Positions 22,497-35,045 of a DNA stretch of 64,000 nt are shown in pieces. The DNA is from Sipunculus nudus (taxonomy: Eukaryota > Annelida > Sipuncula > Golfingiida > Sipunculidae). The position numbers were made by a program, and so were the translations under genes. The stretch is from NCBI GenBank assembly GCA_026874595.1, contig CM049308.1, positions 25,906,367-25,970,366 of the forward strand, in the 5' to 3' direction. The stretch's first letter is position 1. The number at the start of each line of letters is the position of its first letter. The notes under the pieces are model-generated. The model was given only the letters and a program-made list of their open reading frames with translations, made no database searches and was not told the DNA's origin.

Positions 22497-24580
22497 TGAC
22501 CTGAGGTCACGCGCTTGCCGGAAATGATGTAAAGTTAATCAGATGAACGAGCAGTGACAAAGTGAAAGAAAATAATCCAAAATTTGTGAAGAAAGAACCA
22601 ATATTAACAAAGTTCTAAAGTAAGTAACCTTGACCTTGACCTCTGACTTATTTGAATAATAAACATAGGACTTCCAGATATCATCACGATATATGACAAG
22701 TGTAATTTACAAAACGATTCCTGCAAAACTGTGGACAGTAGCTACATGTGAGACGCAAGAACCAGGAAGCAGGCGAAATTAAGGACAACTGAAAAACAGA
22801 CAAACATACTGACAAACTGACCCAAGATTGAGACCAGTCGACCTAATCATGTGATGGAGAAACCTCAGAGGAAGATAATAAGCTATAGTTTATATAAATG
22901 AGGTTTATACTTTTGGAGATATGGGCAAAAAATGATATGTTGTGGAAGTTTGAGTGCACCGCCCCCTAGCGACCATATCTGGAAAATGAAAAGTTCCGAG
23001 ATATTACTGTAAGACATCAGATGTAATAGTTTTAAAAGGATTCTTTCAAAACTGTGGCCTGTAGAATGCTATATGTGAGACGCAAGAACCGGCGAGCAGG
23101 CGAAATTGAGGACAACTGAGAAACAGACGGACATACAGACAAAGTGACTCAAGATTGAGACCAAATGAATACACCATGATTTTGGAAAGACCCAGAGGAA
23201 GAAAATAAGCTATAGTATATGTAAATGAGGTTTGTAGTTTTGGAGATATGGCCAAAAAAGTTATGTTGTGCAAGTTTGAGTGCACCGCCCCCTAGCGGCC
23301 AATTCTGGAAAATGAAAAATCGGTTGCGAGATATTAGTGTAAGACATAAGATGTAATAGTTTTAAAAGGATTCTTTCAAAACTGTGGCCTGTAGAATGCT
23401 ATATGTGAGACGCAAGAATCGACAAGCAAGCGAATTTGAGGACATCTGAGAAACAGACGGACACACAGACAAAGTGACTCAAGATTGGGACCAAATGAAT
23501 ACACCAGGTTTTTGGAAAGACCCAGAGGAAGAAAATAAGCTATAGTTTATGTAAATGAGGTTTATAGTTTTGGAGATATGGCCAAAAAATGATATGTTGT
23601 GCAAGTTTGAGTGCACCGCCCCCTAGCGGCCAATTCTGGAAAATGAAAAACCGGTTTCGAGATATTAGTGTAAGACATAAGATGTAATAGTTTTAAAGGA
23701 TTCTTTCAAAACTGTGACCTGTAGAATGCTATATGTGAGACGCCAGAACCGGTAAGCAGGCGAATTTGATGAAAACTGCGAAACAGACGGACACACTGAC
23801 AAAGTGACTCAAGATTGAGTCAAAATGACTCCACCAGGATTTAGAAAAGACTCAGAGGAAGAAAATAAGCTATAGTCTATGTAATTGAGGCTCACAGTTT
23901 TGGAGATATGGCCAAAACATGATATGTTGGGGAGGTTTGCATACAGCGCCATCTAGCGGCTGCATTCAAAAAATGGAAAAAGGTTTCGAGATAATAGTAT
24001 AGGACTTACGATATGTCAGTTTCAAAAAGATTCCTGCAAAACTGTGACCTCCAGGGCAAGATTACTGAAATCTCGAAATATCTCGTTTGACGAGATATTA
24101 TACGAAATATCGCAAGACATGTAATAAAATCTTGCAGTACTTGTTAAATGCTAGACCTCTCTAGCTGTAAAACTGCCAAAGTTAGAAAAATAAGGCCCCT
24201 TATTTTCGAATATCATGACTTTTTCCCAAAAATTCGTAACCATGGTTACGGCAAATTTGAGTCAGCTACACACCAGATGACTGGCCTTGGAATGACGTTT
24301 AATATGAGCTATGTTTGAAGAAGATACGACTAATAGTGACAACGATATGAAGACAAAACCGTTTTGAGAAGTTTTGATGACCTTGACCTTGACCTTTGAC
24401 CTGTATTGCCCAAAAACAATAGGCCCCGAGGACTTTTGCTTCTCTACCAGCTGTATAAGTTTAAAGACAATTGCTGCAAAATTGTGGCCTGTAGAGAGTA
24501 CACAGACAAACAAACAGACAAACAGACATCCGCGACTGACCAACCTGCTTGCCGAAATCGGAGATTTCCGGCAAGCAATA
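22497..24580 (+). mobile_element. T2 non-autonomous Helentron-like element with ~329-bp tandem repeats
   Basis: The 5' end has a palindrome, TGACCT-G-AGGTCA (22497-22509), then GCTTGCCGGAAAT (22513-22525). The core is four-plus copies of a ~329-bp unit; the marker GTGAGACGCA falls at 22748, 23075, 23405 and 23735, and each unit has a CCGCCCCCTAGCG-like block. The 3' end (24547-24576) is a hairpin whose right arm holds ATTTCCGGCAAGC, the exact 13-bp inverse of the 5' motif, followed by AATAAAATAA. This is the same plan as T1 and T3 with unrelated sequence. The tail between 24060 and 24546 carries repeated TTGACCTTGACC and ACAGACAAAC. No coding capacity. Confidence 0.7.
24547..24576 (+). repeat. 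3' terminal hairpin of the T2 element
   Basis: Arms 24547-24559 and 24563-24576 pair around a GGA loop with a single bulged base. The right arm carries the exact inverse of the 13-bp motif at 22513-22525. Confidence 0.8.
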
Positions 24581-24789
24581 AAATAAGATCAATGTTGCAG
24601 AGTTTTTTTTTTTAAATAGATGACGGATTTTTTTTTTATATTATTTAAAGATGCTAGCTCCTGCCATTTCTATATAGTAAGGGTTAACCGAGTAGTAGTC
24701 AGGGGGCTAAACCGAAGCGCAAGCCCGAGTCGAAGTCATAGGTTTATACGGAATCCCAGTCGGAAACCGTCAGTCCTGTTAATTCGGAT

Positions 24790-25044
24790 TAACAGAGTCA
24801 GTCATTCGGATTGACTGCTCTTGAAGAGGGCGGTAGTTCTTTGCCCGTGTGTGAGGGGTTAGTTGACGGCAAGGCAGCCAAGGTGTTACGCCATTCCGGT
24901 TGCTCTTCAGCAGAAGTACGCGAGGCATACGTACATCCGGACACAACGTTGAGTGTCGGTTGTTTGACGGATCAGTTAGACGTTTTCCCACGGGAACTGT
25001 TGAGGCGATGGTGGTCGGAGATGCCGTGTGCGACTAAGCACTAG
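24790..25044 (+). pseudogene. Retropepsin-like fragment of an LTR retrotransposon, active site altered
   Basis: An open frame ends at a TAG (25042-25044) and contains CEGLVDGKAAKVLRHSGCSS followed by EVREAYV. In the pol protein of Gypsy-type retrotransposons the protease begins with a similar xGxVNGKxVxVLxDTGCSxxxVR pattern; here the catalytic D-T/S-G triad reads H-S-G. The missing catalytic Asp, the lost downstream domains and the absence of nearby reverse transcriptase or LTRs indicate a dead fragment. The family call rests on this short pattern, so it is moderate. Confidence 0.45.
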
Positions 25045-25540
25045 TAAACGTATCAGGAGCGCGGGATAGGAACGATCCGAATCTTACGTGGACGTTTGAA
25101 ATCAGACAGTGCGCGACAACGTTTAGTCACCATCGGAAGACGCGTTTGCTTAGGCAAGTCAGACTATAAAATGTAAAGGTTAACGGTATATGGATTTTTC
25201 AGTGAAAAGAGTTATCACTCTAACCGGATAACTAAAATATTATTACCTTCCTTATGTGAAGCTCACCAGCTATGTTCACCCTCTCACACTATGGCTCAAA
25301 CTTGGGTGGTATCTGTGTGTCATTGAGGTAATGGCGTACAAAATGTAAGATAAGATCTAAAAATCCTACTAAAGAATAAAGAAACAATTCTCTCACTAAT
25401 CAATAGCACTAACCTCTCTACAAGACGACATTAAACGGACCCTCATCTGATTATTAGCTGATGCACTGCCCTATCAGAAATGCTCCTAAATTCCTATAAT
25501 GGCTGAGCAGGTAATTAAGCTTATAACAAGGAATGCAATT
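25045..25540. other. No gene recognised
   Basis: Unique-looking sequence between the retropepsin fragment and the minus-strand pseudogene. Confidence 0.4.
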
Positions 25541-25547
25541 TAGTCAT

Positions 25548-27560
25548 ATGAAACACTTGGAAAGCAAACACATCTTTTGCAGTCCGGTACATTCTGTGTT
25601 TTTGGGAATCAGAAAGTTCAGCTTGGAATATGACGCATCACTGTTTGTCAGCCTTCACACTGCAGTCATGATTTTTTCATTAAACTGTTGTAAAAAAGTA
25701 TATTTTCCACAAGGATACCCTTTGCCTTCTTTGTCCACTATATGTTTCACTTGAAAGAAACAAGGAACATCTTCTAAATGGACAGCATCCAAAATAGAAC
25801 ACCTGTTGGGGTGTAAAGAGTACTCAAGTCTATTAATCTGCACAAAAGAAATTAGTTCAAAATGTTATGTTTGCATTGGGCTGACGTTGCTGTTAAGCTT
25901 TTTAATATTGATGTTTAGCCTCATACCTCATGCACCATAGATTTCTTAATGTGCAAATGTGTAGATCATTGATGGATAATGGAGATGATACTGATGCTTC
26001 GGAATCATTTTATCTAACCCAAACATTGTCATCAAATTCTGTAAATGTGTTTTAATCAGCTCCTTCTAGTATGGAATAATTTCTTTTTCAATGAATGGGT
26101 TCATGATCATGTCCATACATTTTCTTAAATCAAGATAAATAGACCAAGCTTGTTTAGTGCCGATTCAAAAAAGCACCCGTCTCGGGGAGCTGTGCAAACA
26201 ATTTTCCATTTGGATGAAAACACAGCCTCCGTGAAATGAGTTGGCCTGTCTGATACAGGAATCTGCAAAACATCTAACGCAACATTAAGGCCATCAATAC
26301 TAACCTTTCTTGGTCTGGTATTATGCAGATCCATAAGAACCAATTTTATGGTGAAGGGAATGACACCCTCGAGGCAATCAAACATCACATCGGATGGGAA
26401 CGCAAGTGGTGCCTTGAAGTAACTCAGCTTACTGAAAGCGCAAGGATAATTTTTCTCTAAGCTCCTACTTTCCTCTGGCTCTTTCAAAACCTGCTGTACC
26501 CGGGATCGATACAAAGCAGATATCTTTTCCCTCAGTTATGAGACCTTCAAGGTGTCCCTGAATCTGTCATAGTGGACCATACAGAAGCGACATATTCTGC
26601 CTGTGTTGAATGTCATTTGAAACCCTGTAACTGCATGTGCAAAGAGATTATCTGATGCTACTGAGGTAGCCACTGCAGTTACCACTTTCTTGATACCCTT
26701 TTCAATCCCTTGTTGCAATCGTTCTAAGTCTTACAGAAAATGTCTGAAAAATATGCTCGTATGTTGGATCGTACTTTTTGATGATTTTTTGTTTGCAAGA
26801 AGACATAGGTAAACATTTGACTCTGGTCCAATTATGTTTGGGCAACCTACCAACTTTATAATAAACTGCTGTTGATTTATATCTGCCACCGATAAATCTC
26901 ATCTTCATAGAAGTCGTAAACAGCAATGGGATGATGAAGAAGATGACAGTCTTCCTCAAGCTTGAATTCCAAAGTCAGGATAAGACAGCAACTTCTCAAG
27001 TTGACGAGGAACACAAGCGTGCAGGTATGATGAATTGTCAGTGTGATCACGACCAAACTTGAATTCATCAGGACCAACATATTTAAACTGTACTGTACAA
27101 ATTTATTCATCTTATACATTTTGTGTTTTTAAACTCTCCTGGAAATAAAGAATCTTCATTAAAGAAAGCTGTCAAAGTTACACTCCCAAACAAGTTTCTC
27201 ATTTTTACCTACTGAAAAATCGACAGTAAACCTAAAGTCGTTGAGTATAGTCTCTTGTAATTTCCCAGGCAGCACATGTTTCTATTTTATAAGCAAAACA
27301 AACATAACCATGTGCCTTGAGAAGTTCTTCTGCACCATTTCAACTGTTTTATCCTCATACAACTGTCATCATGTATTTCTGAACCAGCTTCTACGCCATC
27401 TGAACTGTTTTATCCTCAGGCTTATCATCGGACAACTGTCATCATCCATTATTGGACCAGCTTCAACTGGCAAGACATTTTTTCATCAAAATTATCTTCA
27501 TTATCACTATTTTGTTGGTCGAAAACTTCGTCACATAAAACAAAATCTTGGGTAAAGTGA
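25548..27560 (-). pseudogene. Decayed transposon-associated protein gene
   Basis: Read on the minus strand from about 27560 downward, several frames each look coding but must be joined by shifts: an acidic N-terminal part (DEVFDQQNSDNEDNFDE), a VYYKVGRLPKHN segment (~26880), VTGFQMTFNTGRICRFCMVH (26536-26718, with a C-x2-C), FPSDVMFDCLEGVIPFTIK (26125-26514), and a C-terminal exon starting at 25837 after a strong acceptor (TTTCTTTTGTGCAG) with FFQVKHIVD. I recognise the order GRICRFC, then a PSDVMHDxLEG-like motif, from a multi-copy metazoan family usually regarded as transposon-derived; its biochemical role is unknown to me. A stop separates the two central blocks, so the copy is not functional. 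Confidence 0.45.
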
Positions 27561-28024
27561 AATTTATAGTCATGCTATTTCAAAGAGTTATTACAGCCAT
27601 GAACATTAAATAGCCTCACTAGCATGAATTAAATCCAAATACTTGGTATAATGAACTAACGTGTCCAGGAATTGGAATGGGACAGGGTATTGATTGTTGG
27701 GTCACGCAGCAGTCCTTATTCCGTAAAACATGGAAGGGAACACTTACCTTCAAACTTTCTAGCATATACCTAAAAACCCATGCCAACAGGCCACTCCTGC
27801 ACATGGACATGTTGCTAAACCTATACTCAACCTTACATGACATATTGTTGTCTTTTATTTAGATCTGTATGAAAAACACCAATTCATTCAATCTTGACAC
27901 AAGTTTACATTGTTTCATTACTCCTGTCTTACAAAATAAATATGATGCTGAGAAAAAGTTATTTACTGTTCTCTCATAGGAGAAGTATCAATACTTTATG
28001 AAAGATGGTGCTATCAGCATGTTT

Positions 28025-29150
28025 AGCTCAGCTGACAGAAAGTCATCTGAGCAATAGCAATCACTCTGTCTGCCTGTTAACAGGGCACCAATCGTAACCG
28101 CTGAACCTAGAAATTCTAATTGAAAACCCGTGGCAGTCCATAAAAAATCTCTTTGAAAAGCTGCAAGTCACTGTTACCCATAACCTCCGAGCTAAGGGGC
28201 TCAGAAGTACCCCGTCCCTCTTAAATAAATATTATACAAGAGCTCCAGTATCTCAACAAATAATGTATGCATATTGATCAAAGAGTGTTTCATCAGATCC
28301 TGCAGACTGGTGGCGCCTCCTTTATTTTTTTCGAATGTTTACACTTTTTCCTCATTTTTGAGACTTTCAAAGATGTGGTCGTCCCTGAACAGGATACAAA
28401 TCGTAACCATTCGACCTAGAATCTTCTCACCTAAAATCCACGGAGGTCCATTAAAAATCTTCTAGGGAACTTGAAATTAGGTCTCTGTTCCTCATATTCT
28501 TGAAGCTATGGGGCTCATAAGTACCCCCCAGAATAATTAAAAATTTGATACAAGATCTCCAGTATCTGAACAACTAATGCATTGGTCACCATGATTTTTT
28601 TCATGCATATTGATAATGGAATGTTTCATTAGGTCCTGCAGACTGGTGCCATCTGTATTATTTTGTACATTATCGTTCCCTCTATTATCGAGACCATAAA
28701 TAAAGTGGTCGTCTGTTAACAGAGCACAAAGCATAACCATTAGACCGAATCTTCGAACCTGACATCCAGGGAGGTCTATGAAAAATCTCCTCGGAAACCT
28801 GAAATTAGGTCTCTATTACCCATATTCGTTGAGCTATGAACTAACCCCTAGAATTATTGAAAACTTGATGCAAATGATCCAGTATCTGAATGACTAATGC
28901 CTTGATCACCATGATTTTTGGCATGCATATTGATCAAACAGTGTTTCTTCAGTTACTTTGGACTGGTGGCGCCACCTGTAATTTTTAATCCAAATTTTAT
29001 ACATTTTCCTTTATTTTTGAGACCTTCAAAGAAGCGGCTGTCCGTGAACAGGGCACAAATCGTAAACGTTGGACCTGGAATCTTCTAACTTGACATCCAG
29101 GCAAATCTATGAAACATTTCATGTGAAACCTGAATTAAGTCATTTGATTT
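28025..29150 (-). mobile_element. T3 element D, diverged, 5' end missing
   Basis: The 3' hairpin is at the left (AGCTCAGCTGAC at 28025-28036, then GTCATCTGAGC), followed by about three T3 units on the minus strand. GGTGGCGCCACC is exact at 28965 and has one change near 28309. After about 29150 the similarity fades, and the 5' palindrome of the family is not seen. It is more diverged than elements A and B. Confidence 0.65.
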
Positions 29151-31225
29151 TTGTTTGCAAAATATGTGAAAGAATATGATTTCATCATCTTACAGGGCAC
29201 ATTTGGTTGATTGGTTAGTTGGACCTAGAAACTTTTAATTTGATTAAGATTCAGGGAGTTTCCAGTATAAAATTATTGAAAACCAGAAATAATGTCACTC
29301 TGACATATATTTGGGAAGCTGTGTGAAAAGTTCCTTGTTGTATTAAGAAATCACGGCTGTTAAGTTATCATCAAGACAAATATCGTTATTGCTTGACAGA
29401 GATTTTTTTTTGACATTCTGGTAGATCCTTGGTATATCTTCTTGCATACAAAAAAAAAATGATTTTGAAAATACCCTTTTAGTTGTTTTCAATAATAAGT
29501 GGCTGTTAAGGTTGTGCCCAAGAAATGTGTCTGCTCGCAGTGCCTGCTATTGCTCTTATATTAAATGGTAATAGATTTTACACAAGTATGAAAACACCTA
29601 AAATGATGTTTAATGATTGGTCACATTTGTATTTGCATGAAAAAAAATCGTGATAAAAGTCACATAGCTATTAGGCAAAAAATAATAAAAGGTAAGGTTC
29701 TCAGGCACTTTTTTTATACATAAATCAGTGCGTGCGGACGATTTTTTTTCCCCTACCTTTTTTTTGTACGTTTCGATAAAAAATGATCAGGGAAAAGCAT
29801 GGTAATAACAGATTTCATTTTGCTGAACGGATAAAAGCACTACATAGAAATTCTTTTTAAAATTGTATTATTTCATCTTCTTGCAAGAAATGTCCGGGCG
29901 GCTGGAGCTCACAATTTGTAAGTTTTATTAAAAATCAAAATAATTTCTTTTTTTTTCGGGGCTGAAAAATGTCGCGGGCTGTGCCTGAGAACCATAGTTT
30001 TTATTTATTTATTTTATTTTTTTTTTTTGGCCTTACATGATCAAACATGTCTGCTATGCATTTGGTAATGACTCATGCAGCGGTTCCTGAGATCAAAGAT
30101 GACAGATCTTACACCATGTATTCAAAGTCAGGAAATTATAAAGTTTGCCAGCAGCAAATTTCAGTCCTGTAGAACCATCATTTCGATAATAATTTCATTC
30201 AATTTAATATGATTTACAGGTATCCTACTTAATTGACTCACCTGAGGGGAAGCGGGAAAAGCAATTTTTGTTCAAAACGTCATTGAACATAGATGGTGCC
30301 ACCTGCAGGTAATAAATCAGTGCAGAATTTCATGAAATAAAGGGTTAAAGACTTTGCAATGCTTTATTCTACATGTATATGCAAACATGTGCAATAAGAA
30401 AATTTAACGATAATAAATTTCGAAGTTCACATGAGACATAAGTTTATTGAATATAAAATTCTTTTAATTATAATAGCTCCAAGGTATATTGGTATATGAG
30501 GGCTTGAAATTAAATGTTCTCATTAACTGACTTACCTTAGGGAAGGTCTAAAAGTATACTTTTTGGATCACAGAAAGTAGTTCAACAGGGGTTGCACTTC
30601 ACTGCTACATGCAGGTTATAATCACATGCCACTCAGTCATATGACGAGTTCAGTATGTCTGCAAAATGTAGTTATGACAGCAGCAGGGAATTAGAGATAG
30701 TCGGTAACAGATTGGGCTTGGATGAAAGGGTGGACAAAAGCAACAGGAATCCTCCCTCCTACAGCAGGATATTAATCAGTAATTTATCGTAGATGCACTG
30801 GTCTTTTGTCGTTTATTGACGGCCATGCCATGGATAGACCCGTTTGTTTTTTTTGTCTTGAACTGTGATGAATGCAAAGTGCGACTTAAGTGGGGGTCAA
30901 TTCCTTATTTTCAAATAAATTTAGCAATGTCTATTGTCAGATGGTATAACTCCATTATTACAACAAAACGTAATTAAATTGAAAATATACTAAATGAAGT
31001 TTCTACATTTATCTCGTTTGGAATATCATCTGTACCTTAATTACCTTAGGTTTAAATATTCTTCTACAGCAATGTTCTGAAACTTTTGCTTTACTTTGAT
31101 AGGTCGTCTGTTCCAAGGACTGATGTAATTATATTTGCTACTATTTGCTTCTACAGACCAAGCCTTCCATTGCATAGATTCAGTGAATAGGTCACAATGA
31201 AGTTTCTGAAAAATAGTTAGGGTAT
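29151..31225. other. AT-rich stretch, no gene recognised
   Basis: Scattered T3-like words continue to about 29300; beyond that only short ORFs and A/T runs are present. Confidence 0.4.
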
Positions 31226-31247
31226 GAGAGAGAGAGAGAGAGAGAGA
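31226..31247. repeat. (GA)n microsatellite
   Basis: About 22 bp of GA repeats, followed by CAGACAGAAAGAGAGA. Confidence 0.9.
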
Positions 31248-31460
31248 CAGACAGAAAGAGAGAACATCATCAATTAATTATTTAATAAATGATCCCAAAT
31301 ATTAAGCCATGAACTGGTTAAATATACAGGGCTTATGTTACCAAGTACAGTTGATAAACATTCTCTACTTTATATTATGTAATTATCATTATCTGAAATT
31401 TACAAAATATAGTAGATGTCACTGCATTATTTACATCAACTCTGTCATATTTAATTATTT

Positions 31461-31712
31461 TTAGCAATGATGTCCACGTAAATACTTTACAATTAATATT
31501 AAGCTGCTATTTGCTCTCAATATTAAGCTGCCATTTGCTCTCAATCTCTCCACACATTTTCGCAAGAGAACACTCTTCCCTGTGCCTGCTTGCCCACGAA
31601 TGCATATATTGTGGCTTGTTGCAACGTACGCTTTATCCTGGTAAATGTTCAGTTCTGTCTCTCCGCGTCCAAAATTCGCAATAAAATCTCTGGTCAAAGA
31701 GTTAAAAAGATT
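31461..31712 (-). pseudogene. PIF1-type helicase N-terminal fragment (Walker A)
   Basis: An open frame on the minus strand reads ELNIYQDKAYV followed by ICIRGQAGTGKSVLLRKCVE. GQAGTGKS is a Walker A motif in the context typical of PIF1-family helicases, where a leading LNxxQ motif precedes xxIxGxAGTGKSxLL. The frame ends at a TAA 44 codons after the GKS, so Walker B and the rest of the helicase are absent. Just after the motif a 24-bp stretch is tandemly duplicated (31490-31545), adding about eight residues. It lies 1.1 kb downstream of an OTU domain on the same strand. OTU then PIF1 is the order in Helentron Rep-helicase proteins, though a stray PIF1 copy is possible. Confidence 0.5.
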
Positions 31713-32793
31713 TCAATAACGTCTGCTTTGGCCGCGTCCACGCGTCTGATGGCAACAGAGCAAATCGGGATAAAGCGTCATAGGACGAGACAAAGTTTGA
31801 GCGTACCGCGTGCATTTGTTTATTTACAAGCCAAGGCTCAAGGAGATAGAAAACACAGGAACTACCATTTTCGTAGACTTCTAACCTGGTCTTATTGTTA
31901 TGGCGGCACGTTCGAAACATCTCCAAAAACTGAGACGGATTGTTGAAAAACATAGGTGTTTACCTGAACGGATTGCATCAAACAGGTTTAAACCAGGAAT
32001 GTTGTTAACTGTTGCATTTACTGGAAACACCGAATGGATTAATATTTGTGCAATATTTTTTTTACATTATCAAAAGGTGCACATCTGAGGCTCTAAAGGC
32101 TCAAAATATTTTGTTTGCCTTTCCTGATGCCTTAATTGACACCCCCACCCCCTTTGTTCTACTTGTTTGACAATGTGATTGTTTTGATTGAGATTGAAGA
32201 TTTTTTTCTTGGTATTGTTTGTTTAAGAATCCCAGACCCCACAATCGTCTTGGAATTCCGACCTTTTCCCTTTTTTTTCTTTTTCCCCAATGTTTTTTGT
32301 AATTCGTTCAATTAAATACGGGTCCTATTGAAGCCAAATAGGAACCTCGTCTTGAACATTTTGACGGGAAATCTAATGCTGGAGGATTATTTCATGATCT
32401 AATAAATCTTTTGACAGGGTACCTGTCGATTTGCTTTTTATCATTGATCGAAGTGTTTCAAGATTGTTTTGTGGGTGTGAGTTTGGAGAGTTAATGGATT
32501 CGGAGGAAGTCAAGTCGGGATGGTTCTGGAGATGCAGCTGAGTGATCAGCTTGTTGCCTATATTGATGTATAGTTTGGTTAGCTTTGAAATTCATTTTCA
32601 GAACAGTATGAATTGTGGCCAGCTACAGGTGGGCTGGGAACTGACATCCCGGTCATTCGTAGATGACAAGTTTGAACCTATCTTTCATAGATTCAACTGA
32701 ACTTGTTTAATAATTCCTTTGGGCGTGGGCGCCGCAGAAGTATTATCTATATATTTCCCAAAGTTTCATAATTTTTTTTTCAGTAATGAGTCA

Positions 32794-33596
32794 TTAACCT
32801 CGAGATTTGGGAATCGCCTTGATAGGGTTAGATGATGATTCTGCTTGGGGGCTATCAGAAATATCGCGTACAGGAGAAAAGGCGTCTGATATTTGAGGTT
32901 GCTGGGAAGAAGGTAATCAAACACGCGGTAAGGGTGTACTTTTTTGAGTTTTTTTTTCTCTGTCTAAGGGGTTTTTCGCTATCACCACATCTACAATGCT
33001 GCTTTCAGTTACTGTTTGTCTCTGGCATAGCGGAACAAAATGGTTTGGGATGAATTTTGACTTGCTCTTGGAGATTTCGATTTGGTACCACATTATAGTG
33101 ACACTACGTGCTTTCTTATGCTGACGTTGCACCCATACACTAGCCTCGTTTGCGATTCGGTGGCCAGTTGATTTTTCGATGTTGGTGGGTTATATGATCT
33201 CAGAGGTAAGTAAATATAGCACTGCGCTAAGGGCAAACATGTGAACCATGCATGCATAATCAGCATCTGTGGATGTTTCTGTTACAAGTGTTGCAAAATC
33301 AGGACATACATTCCTATCGTCATTTATCAAGTCCACAAATATCCTGTGTGACTGATCATAAGATGGCCTGTGGTCTAAAATCTCTAGGTCTGTCAACAGC
33401 CGTTACAACTGATGAAAGTTTCCTTCACCATAGCAGCCTAACGATGCAGCCCTTAAGAGGCAGTTGCCGTCTCCGATGACATCCCTAGGGGAAAAGTCCA
33501 CAATGACGATGGGGTGAAAGCGCTGATGAATCTGCAAGGACACGTCGTCTTCCTTCCCATACAGGTATTTGGATCTACCAGTTGTGGCAATGCAAC
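32794..33596 (-). pseudogene. OTU-type cysteine protease domain remnant
   Basis: A single minus-strand frame runs from an acceptor (TTTCTTTTAG, exon start 33596) to a TAA at 32794-32796, broken by three in-frame stops (33403-33405, 33190-33192, and one near 32914-32916). It contains RDVIGDGNCLLRAASLGCYG, matching the OTU active-site pattern GDGNCLxRA (catalytic D and C), then DADYACMVHMFALSAV, then VTIMWY and PNHFVPL, the expected region of the catalytic His. The arrangement is that of OTU domains in mobile-element proteins. A coding-like tail follows. Because the frame is kept across 800 bp with only point stops, loss of function may be fairly recent. The nearest plausible partner is the PIF1 fragment at 31461-31712. 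Confidence 0.65.
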
Positions 33597-33599
33597 CTA

Positions 33600-34890
33600 A
33601 AAGAAATACATGAAACTAATTTTCGAGCGGAAGACCCAATTGACCAGCCAACTACACCTGATCACACGGCACCATGCTTAAAACGCGCCCAATAATTCGT
33701 ATTAAACAATCTGTAATATCTTAAAATATCATCCATGCTTTCTTTAGTGTTTAATAATTCATGATTAACTGCATATGAAATGCAAAATCTGTATAATGTT
33801 ATCTAAATAAAATAAGTATGCGGTGTGCGATATTGAATATTCAATAAGGAATTTTTTGCCTTTTAGATTATGGAACTGCAAATATTCCTACCTTGCAAGT
33901 TGACAACAACTTTCTCTCCTTACAGGCCTGATTGTGTATCACAACATTGCATGACGAACATACATATTTATCAAATGTCGGAAAACCTCAAGCGACTTTA
34001 GCTTATATATGCTTCTCTTACTGTTCGCTATAAATAAGTTTACAAGCTTACATTACACATTTATATTATATTATATTATATAATGAGCTTATAATCACCT
34101 ACCTTTGTAAAGCTGCAGCTGTATCATACTGGTTCCCCTTAAAAAGACGCACGACGGTCACAGGAAATCCAGACCTTTTTGGTGCCAGAACTGCAGTTCA
34201 TTCTTTTCCATCCAGAGACACTCCATATGTGTCCATTTTCCGCATGCAGAGCATTCAGTCACACTATGATTACAATTCAGTGAGCGAACGGAACATGGGA
34301 ATCGCTTTGGCCTCCCCATTTTTTCTGGACAAATGGGGCCGTTAAGTGACCCTTGTCCAAAATGCTAAACTTTTTATAGTTTTGGACTGAGGAAATCTTT
34401 CCGTGGAATTATTCAGGTTTTCTTGACATGCAGGGTCTAAAGGGGATATATCAAGTTAAAAACCACAACCTATGACACCCCGACTCCATAAATCCTTGTC
34501 CCTTTCCTCACTTCAGGTTCACGGTCCTGTTTTGTTTGATTTCTTCATTCAGCCGAGGAAATATTTAAAATTAACACAATAATACAATTTTTAAGGACCA
34601 TTTAGAAATTCAACAATACTATAATTAATTAATTTTTAGTTTTCATGACTATAATACACATTCTGCATATATCCACTTAATTTTTTTTTTTCTTGGAGGT
34701 AACTAGAACAATTTTGTCAATGGTAGCTTTACTAAGTCAATTGTACATCAGCCTCAATCTGTTTTGGTTAATGTCTGTGAGTTAGGATAGTAAGCACCTG
34801 TGAACTACATGTGTAGGTTCATAAATTAGTGTGTATTCTTCACTATTATTGGTTTGTAACACCAAAGCACCCATGTAACGTATCTTATTT
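33600..34890. other. No gene recognised
   Basis: Sequence upstream of the OTU exon on the minus strand. The Rep part expected of a Helentron was not found here. Confidence 0.4.
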
Positions 34891-34894
34891 GTGA

Positions 34895-35045
34895 GACACA
34901 ACCACGGGGCTTAGTCTTTCCATTAGACCTGCATACCACTCACACAACCATTAAGACCCCTACCAGTTCTCTGTTGAGATTAGAACTGACCTCTCCTGAC
35001 ACTGAGGCATGTGCTCTATCCCTTGTCCCCTTTTCGCAGGTAACA
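34895..35045 (-). mobile_element. Possible diverged tRNA-derived SINE
   Basis: On the minus strand GGGATAGAGCACATGCCTCA resembles a tRNA A box with anticodon stem, and CAGTTCTAATCTC about 30 bases on resembles a degraded B box. No clear target duplication or A-rich tail is visible. Confidence 0.3.

Noticed and set aside
31590-32088. Plus-strand ORFs opposite the PIF1 fragment, one starting MAARSKHLQKLRR at 31900
   Set aside because: Mostly antisense to the helicase frame; the ATG context is good, but no downstream exon could be linked.
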